Source of the DNA: Rhizopus sp. PT2906
Lineage: Eukaryota > Mucoromycota > Mucoromycetes > Mucorales > Rhizopodaceae
Length of the DNA stretch: 64,000 nt
NCBI GenBank assembly: GCA_025529335.1
Contig: JAMYHX010000106.1
Coordinates: 45,682 to 109,681, forward strand
Direction of reading: 5' to 3'
The position numbers and the translations under genes were made by a program. The notes beneath the pieces were generated by a model. The model did no database searches. It saw nothing but the letters and a program-made list of their open reading frames with translations, and was not told the DNA's origin. This document shows positions 58,609 to 64,000 of this stretch, in pieces (positions within the stretch are counted from its first letter, which is position 1; every line of letters begins with the position of its first letter).

Positions 58609-60912
58609 TTATTTAATTCGTTGTTGCTCGATTGCCAGAGTTTTACAGCCTCCTTGAATCAGTATTTCACCAGGATTAATTAGCGCAAGAGCTACATTCA
58701 GAGGTCTGCAGCCCTGAAAACATGCTCTTCCTTCGAATGCACCGTATATCCAGGATTGCAAAGCTTCGTTACCATAAGTATAAAGCACATATGGAAATTC
58801 TTCCGCGAGATTAACAACACTACATCCGTCAACGCACTGGGAAACGTGTAGAGGTATTGCCATTTCCTCAGCCGTTTCTTCGCACCTATGCACATTTGAC
58901 AAATTTGTAAACGCTCCAAGGTTCACTTGTAATTCGTCACCTGTAGGATACAATAGGATGGTGTCAACCGCAATATACTTTGGCTCTGATCGAGCATATA
59001 AATACTGAGCCGGAAGTACATCAGGTGGTTGCTCTGTAACTACTGTGAACTGGCCATTCTTCAATTCATGGTGAATTTCAGGTCTTTTAGTGTATACTAT
59101 ACATGCAAACGTATGCGAACCGGCTGCTATGTGGCCATCAAAGCTAACCAAAGGAGATCCTGTCGTTCCTGGCTTCACCGCATGTCTTAAACCGTGGATT
59201 TGGCCATCTATTTCGAGCCCTAACACTATGCCTGCATCCACGTGTGGAATATCTTCACCCGAGCGTAGTATGTACCAGCTGCTTAAAAAGGCTGAAAGTC
59301 CAAAAGTCTCATAGCAAATGAGCTCCTTTAAACTTTTGATTGTCCGTTGTAAATCACCACTAAAAAGGCATTGATCAACAGCCATACCAGCTTTTTTCAG
59401 GACCCCACCAACATATACGGTAACGAGCATGCTGAGAAATACCACAGTACGACAGCCCACATATGCCTGATAAGACGCCTTGTGTAACATGCTTACACAA
59501 CTCCCACCACAAGCCCTGCAATTTTCGGCAACCGCCATACCAATGTTACTCACCATATCTCCCAGGGATTTTATTGCGCCAGTACGCGCCAATACAAAAA
59601 AACTTGGAGTCATTACGACTGTGCCAGGTGCATCACCATTTTCGATTCCAAGAAGTATGGTGTTTGCAACTTCGCTGTCCAGCCACTTTACCAATTCTTC
59701 CAATGATTCTGCTGGTACTCCACATAAGCGAAAAAAATAAGACCGCTCGTCGTAATAGAACAAAGTATAATCGCTTTCTCGTATTGATGCTTCCAATTTT
59801 AGTTCTCTAAAACCTTCTTCGTCTTGCGTGTAAATTCTTGGACCTGACCCAAAACCCAGAGCCATAATCTTGCAAAGATTGACTTGAGCTAAGCCAAATG
59901 CCACAGCGGCAGTATATTTATCAGATATTTCTAATGCTGCTTCAGCGCCTTCCTTAGCTAGTCGNGCCATAATCTTGCAAAGATTGACTTGAGCTAAGCC
60001 AAATGCCACAGCGGCAGTATATTTATCAGATATTTCTAATGCCGCTTCAGCGCCTTCCTTAGCTAGTCGTACCAGATCACGAATGGCAGTGGCTTTACAT
60101 TGCTTTAAAGGTGGAAACTTCTTTGACCACCTTTGCCAATTTGGGTCATCTTTTATAGAGCCACCTCTTACCCAAAGCTCATCAACAATGTTTGAAAGAT
60201 GACGAATGGCCTGCTTTCGATTTATATTCATTGGTCCGGGCGGAAGTATTCCATGAACAAAACCTTCTCTGACCCTACATCCAACGTAGAGATCACCTCC
60301 TGCAAGTACGCGTCCGCAGAACAGGATTGCGTTAAATATTGGCATACTTGTTGTCCAAAACTCGAATGATACACTTGGATTTGTAATCAGTAGTTGCCCC
60401 TCTGAAAGCTTTTCGTAATTTTCATATTTGATAGGTTGTCCAAAGTTAACAAGCGGCTTCAGAACAGGTAAATAATAGGCAAGAACTGTGATATCTGGAG
60501 CATCTCTTGTTCGCGTGCCTCCCCATAAACCACCGGCCAGTTTGGAAATGCCTACACCTAATTCGGCAATTGTTTTCTCCAAGTTAATGGTCATCTTGGC
60601 AACTCCAAAATGTAATTCTAAGGATGCTGCGGGAACTATCGACAGAGCCAAATCCTTTACCTTGGATTCTCCAGAGTTCAGTAGCTGGTCTTCTTTAGCT
60701 TGTTCTGCATGGCCATCGTTGGGGCTATCTATAAGAGGATATGAACTTGTTATAACCTCATCTAGAGGAAGACCGGGTTTCAATTTTAATTGTTTCATCA
60801 AATCGTCTGCTTTACGACTGTTCACTTTATGCAGATGATCATAACGTCTTCTTTTATATACCAGAGAATCTGGATCAACATTACTGTAAAAAACAAATGT
60901 CTTCTTAACCAT
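58609..60912 (-). CDS. Large intronless protein of unknown family (about 732 aa after removing an assembly duplication)
   Basis: One uninterrupted frame; 767 codons as printed, but 35 of these come from a 105-bp duplicated segment around an N (59861-60069), so the natural protein is probably 732 aa. It starts MVKKTFVFYSNVDPDS with no signal peptide, contains scattered hydrophobic stretches (for example VVFLSMLVTVYVGGVLKKAG) but no clear transmembrane series, many Cys (such as AENCRACGGSCVSML) and a Gly-rich alternating beta-like C-terminus. No enzyme motif is seen. It is more GC-rich than its surroundings and lacks introns, whereas most large genes here are split, so transfer from a virus or mobile element is possible. 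Size and all-round globular look would fit a capsid-like protein of a fungal dsRNA virus, but no signature proves this. Real coding sequence, function unknown. Confidence 0.72.
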   Translation of the reverse strand: MVKKTFVFYSNVDPDSLVYKRRRYDHLHKVNSRKADDLMKQLKLKPGLPLDEVITSSYPLIDSPNDGHAEQAKEDQLLNSGESKVKDLALSIVPAASLELHFGVAKMTINLEKTIAELGVGISKLAGGLWGGTRTRDAPDITVLAYYLPVLKPLVNFGQPIKYENYEKLSEGQLLITNPSVSFEFWTTSMPIFNAILFCGRVLAGGDLYVGCRVREGFVHGILPPGPMNINRKQAIRHLSNIVDELWVRGGSIKDDPNWQRWSKKFPPLKQCKATAIRDLVRLAKEGAEAALEISDKYTAAVAFGLAQVNLCKIMXRLAKEGAEAALEISDKYTAAVAFGLAQVNLCKIMALGFGSGPRIYTQDEEGFRELKLEASIRESDYTLFYYDERSYFFRLCGVPAESLEELVKWLDSEVANTILLGIENGDAPGTVVMTPSFFVLARTGAIKSLGDMVSNIGMAVAENCRACGGSCVSMLHKASYQAYVGCRTVVFLSMLVTVYVGGVLKKAGMAVDQCLFSGDLQRTIKSLKELICYETFGLSAFLSSWYILRSGEDIPHVDAGIVLGLEIDGQIHGLRHAVKPGTTGSPLVSFDGHIAAGSHTFACIVYTKRPEIHHELKNGQFTVVTEQPPDVLPAQYLYARSEPKYIAVDTILLYPTGDELQVNLGAFTNLSNVHRCEETAEEMAIPLHVSQCVDGCSVVNLAEEFPYVLYTYGNEALQSWIYGAFEGRACFQGCRPLNVALALINPGEILIQGGCKTLAIEQQRIK
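59861..60069. repeat. 104-bp direct duplication flanking a single N (likely assembly artefact)
   Basis: Positions 59861-59964 are repeated at 59966-60069 with one difference (GCTGCTTC versus GCCGCTTC), separated by one N at 59965. The N most likely stands for a contig join where overlapping ends were not merged. The unit with the N is 105 bp, so the frame is kept. Confidence 0.9.
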
Positions 60913-61498
60913 GACTATAAAGTCAAAAGAAAAAACAAAAAGTAAACTTTATTATGACTAGATGGTCTTTATCTGCATCATGTTTTGAGTTTTTTAAAGC
61001 CACCTTGTATATCGTTACGCATGTATACTTTGTTCAAATAGATGACTTGTTCTCAGAAGTAAATGATAAACTGATGTAACATATATAATCAAGAAAGACA
61101 GTGAACAACAAAAAATGGGAAAAATACTCAATTGTGTAAAAGAAAGGAGACAACGGTCCGAACAATTCATCGTATTTTAAGGGCTCCGCAGATTCAATCT
61201 CAGCTAATAGATGAGGACAGACGTCTGCTATTTATCATCTGATAAATACAGCCAAATAGATAGAATTCATTATTTACGGCTTGTTGTACTCGGATTAAAT
61301 TTAATTCATGACTTAAAATACTGATAAGGTAAATGAACTACCAGTCCCCAAAATTGAGACACAAACAGATGCAATTAGTAAAACAGTCAATGATATGAAA
61401 TAATTTCACTTACAGAATATCAAATATCCAAAGTAATAATATTTATTGTTGTTAAAAAATCAGTATAAGTCAATAAATTATCAAAGGAGACGTACCTT
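60913..61498. other. Intergenic region, no gene seen
   Basis: Upstream region of the large unknown gene and 3' flank of the degenerate element; AT-rich with no recognised features. Confidence 0.55.
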
Positions 61499-63090
61499 TC
61501 AAGAAGTATTACTGTTATCGACAGCAGGCCAATCTTCGTTTGCAGTAAAGAAAGAAGCGGCATTCGTTTTAAATTTATTAGTGTTGGATTGACTGACTTT
61601 TGGATCGAATGGTGGAAAGGTTGCACCAAAAAGAAATGTTGTCAGGTCTGACAGGCCTATTACCATTGCGGACACAGTGTCCCGTCTTTTCACTGCTTTT
61701 TTTGCTTGGACAGAGACACAACTTGGGTTGTCATAAACAAATGCGCCATTGATTGTTCTTAGTTGACTTGCTCCGTTGCGATGAATAGTTCGTACTGGAT
61801 GTGATAACTTATTGAAGCGGTATATGCATGTCTGTGATGTGTTATGTTCATTGGTTATGCATACAGCTGTATAAAAATTGTGCTTCTTCGGTTTCCATTG
61901 GCCACCGTAACACATAAATCCTTTTATTCGTGAGCTTATACTTAGACCGCGGTCACCGACAAACATAATGGGTCTCACGCCTTTGACACCAGATACTGTA
62001 AACCGACCTTCCGCTGAGCAAAGCCTGTTGATATATCTACGTTTTTGTCATTCATATATCCTTTTTTGCTTAGCTCGTTGTGGTGAAAAGTAGAGCTCCC
62101 GCAAAATATTTCTGTGTTCAAGGTACGCATTGTACATTTCTTGAATTCTTTTACGTCTCTGGCTCGGGATATATCCAATTGACTTAGAGAAGCTTCTATT
62201 TCAGTAGTTTGTTGACTTTTTTCAGTGCTGTTTTTTGCACGCTGAAGGTTTCGTCGAATTTTTTGCGCGCCACTTTTGTAGTCAACTTCCGTTGTATGCA
62301 CTTTATACGGTCTAGGTAACCACATTAATGCTGATGACCGAAGCTCTTGCTCATCTATATTGATATAGTTAGATAACGCTAAAAAAATTGCATAAGCTAT
62401 ACTAAATTACCTTCAAAAACTTCTTGTAAAGCAGAATATTTATTGTAAAAGTGGAATTTGAATCTATCCATTTTGAAGCCAACAGTTCCTGTCATGGTGA
62501 CCAGACTATTGTCGGTACTGGAAAAAGAATAGCCATCTGGTTCTAATAGGCTATTATCTATTTTGATATATTCTACTTTGTTGATGCATTTAAATTCGCT
62601 CTGATCAATAGTAAAACTACGTTGTTCATCTGTGGTATTCTTTGCTGTCGATGCCAGTTGCTTGCACTTAAGGTAAGCTCTTGTTCGTTCTGTTGATATG
62701 CTTTCTTTTATACCATGTATCCTTAAGTTTAGACCAACTTTATACATTTTGATTTGTTGTATCTGCTCGTATAGCTGCTGGTTAAGTCGAGTTTTTCGTT
62801 GAGATAACGGGTCATGACGTCTGTGTATCCAATTCTTTTTCAATTCTTTGACATTGTTTTACAGAATGTGATCCTTTCGTTCCTTTAAAAGTTCTCTCAG
62901 CTCTGCTTTCAAAAGAGTGTGCTTTGTCTTGATGCCCTTTTATCTCATTCTTGAGATGACGGGTAGCTTGCGCTGTTGCTCGTTGAGTAGGAGTAGTTGG
63001 ACTATTGGTGACACGGCAGGTCTCAGCCGGAACTAACTTCTTCAGAGTGCCAGTTAGCTGGACAAACTTCAAACCAGGCAGTATCAGCAT
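61499..63090 (-). pseudogene. Degenerate mobile-element gene, RuvC/zinc-ribbon (TnpB/Fanzor-like) class
   Basis: Pieces of one gene are spread over three frames. An N-terminal SAP-like helix pair (GIKTKHTLLKAELRELLKER, about 62860-62940) runs into an in-frame TAA at 62859-62861, then stays open to a proper intron (62410-62355) and on through LMWLPRPYKVHTTEVDYKSG. A frame change near 62015-62025 is needed to reach GVRPIMFVGDRGLSISSRIKG. The end has SQTCIYRFNKLSHP, then GAFVYDNPSC and RRDTVSAMVIGL. A zinc ribbon followed by an R-D-x3-S-A helix is how TnpB, Cas12f and Fanzor proteins end (zinc ribbon plus RuvC-III Asp). Here only single Cys remain where CxxC pairs are expected, so the ribbon looks ruined. 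The gene is dead. Class assignment is inference from motif order and from recall of a repeated Mucorales family. Confidence 0.5.
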
Positions 63091-63372
63091 ATTATGAGCA
63101 AATACGAGCCCGTAATTGTTACATATACTTCTGATCGTGATTAAGTCAAAGAAGGAACTAAATATAGTATCCTTTGACTTTGTAGCCTCTTGTCTTGAGA
63201 CTATATAACATCACCATTGAAGTTGTAGATATTCATAGCACGCTCCTTGGTTTTTGAGTAGAAAAGCGAGAAAAGAGATGGGGCGTCGGTTTTCAAAGCA
63301 TTCAAATTGCTAGGCGTTAGATATGGCACTATTTTTGAAGTGAACTTGCTGTATCCTGTAGCATGTAAAACG

Positions 63373-63660
63373 TCATGTTAGATAATCCGATTCATCATAA
63401 TTGCTACGAAGGATAAAATCCACACGTTGTTGGGCAAGATCCTCATTGTTCTCTTTCAATTTCCTGATAACCACAGAATAGCATTCAGCCCTCTTCACAT
63501 AAAAGGTATTGTCAAATAAAAATGCTCGATCCCAAATGAAACTGTAGAGATTCAACCATAGCCAGCCTTCATCATTAGCATCGTTCAATCTTTTTGAGCG
63601 CCAAATGGCAAGCAGTCCATTTATTGCTGTTCTTTGATAATTGATATTGGGAAACACTAC
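63373..63660 (-). pseudogene. Fragment of a repeated Mucorales-type hypothetical gene
   Basis: About 95 codons starting near VVFPNINYQRTAINGLLAIW and containing DEGWLWLNLYSFIWDRAFLF and RAECYSVVIRKLKENNEDLA, ending LRSNYDESDYLT at 63373. It has no plausible ATG context and appears cut off at its 5' end. The spaced pattern of W, D and the E-x-x-S...R motif followed by VDFIL recalls a high-copy Mucorales family with PD-(D/E)XK-nuclease-like features, but that identification is from memory only. Confidence 0.3.
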
Positions 63661-64000
63661 ATGCCGCCAGAAAATGCACCAGAAATTAGACCAATACTAC
63701 AGGCGCTATATCTACCCATTACCTATGATGCTCTCCAATAAAACTTTTCGTCATCTTGGTTTTGTTTATTTTCAAGAAGAAGAAGAAGAAAGGGATATAA
63801 AAAAACTGTTGTTATTTATTTATTCTAATTTTATGTTGTCAGTTGAACAACAAAAGATGCAAGAACACGTGTAATTATGATGATATCGTATTTTATATCA
63901 AAGAGAGTGAACTAGACAGGCTTATGAAGTATTGATCAGAACAATTGAAAGTTATAAGGGAAGTATAAGTCAATGAGTCTCTATATAACCTCTTTATTAA
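63661..64000. other. Right end of window, no gene seen
   Basis: Short frames on both strands, none with clear coding support. A (GAA)n purine run at about 63776-63790. A gene could begin beyond the window edge. Confidence 0.5.

Noticed and set aside
63641..63874. 77-aa plus-strand ORF at the right edge
   Set aside because: It overlaps a better minus-strand fragment at its start and a GAA repeat in its middle; no domain, no promoter.
1..64000. CRISPR arrays, prophage or bacterial operons
   Set aside because: No regularly spaced repeats, no Shine-Dalgarno patterns and pervasive spliceosomal introns; this is eukaryotic DNA.

Overview
The window looks like nuclear DNA of an early-diverging filamentous fungus of the Mucoromycotina (Mucorales-type). 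It is AT-rich, genes are packed on both strands, introns are mostly 45-90 nt with GT..AG ends, and many genes have a microexon or very short first exon. The proteins (neurofibromin, PTEN, a Chk2/Cds1 kinase, Mot1, Nop14, SRP72, pyruvate decarboxylase, GatB) are typical of fungi. No species is claimed. Multi-exon gene models were built by hand: I read splice sites in the sequence, required the reading frame to close across every intron, and compared the product with the family.

Layout. 0.3-7 kb: nitronate monooxygenase (+), an MFS transporter (-, 4 exons), a Tubby-like unknown (-) and SRP72 (+, 6 exons). 7.2-13.3 kb: MOT1/BTAF1 (-, 9 exons, 1876 aa). 13.7-17.2 kb: a possible tiny Cys-containing gene (-), GAR transformylase ADE8 (+) and pyruvate decarboxylase (-). 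17.2-26.2 kb: a gene-poor stretch with relics of a Tc1/mariner transposase, a broken fragment possibly of a TnpB/Fanzor-class gene, long homopolymers and doubtful small ORFs. 26.2-30.7 kb: a bZIP factor (-) and NOP14 (-). 31.9-35.4 kb: a PWWP protein (+) and a TMEM198/DUF4203-type membrane protein (+). 35.5-42.3 kb: PTEN (-, 8 exons), a Chk2/Cds1 FHA kinase (-, 15 exons, one GC-AG intron) and mitochondrial GatB (-). 42.6-51.6 kb: a neurofibromin/IRA RasGAP (+, 19 exons, 2676 aa). 51.8-54.7 kb: a small unknown (+) and a low-complexity N/Q-rich protein (-). 57.3-60.9 kb: a small secreted pro-protein with an Arg-rich tail (-) and a large intronless protein of unknown family (-) containing an apparent assembly duplication. 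61.4-63.7 kb: a degenerate mobile-element gene with RuvC/zinc-ribbon-like features plus a second relic.

Most genes are housekeeping or signalling genes without operon-like logic. Three are orthologs of human tumour suppressors (PTEN, CHEK2, NF1) and lie within about 16 kb; all three act in growth-factor or checkpoint control. The most novel material is the unknown intronless 732-aa protein, the secreted cationic pro-peptide, the degenerate TnpB/Fanzor-like elements, and a roughly 120-135 bp dispersed repeat present in opposite orientations at 33.8 and 58.4 kb.
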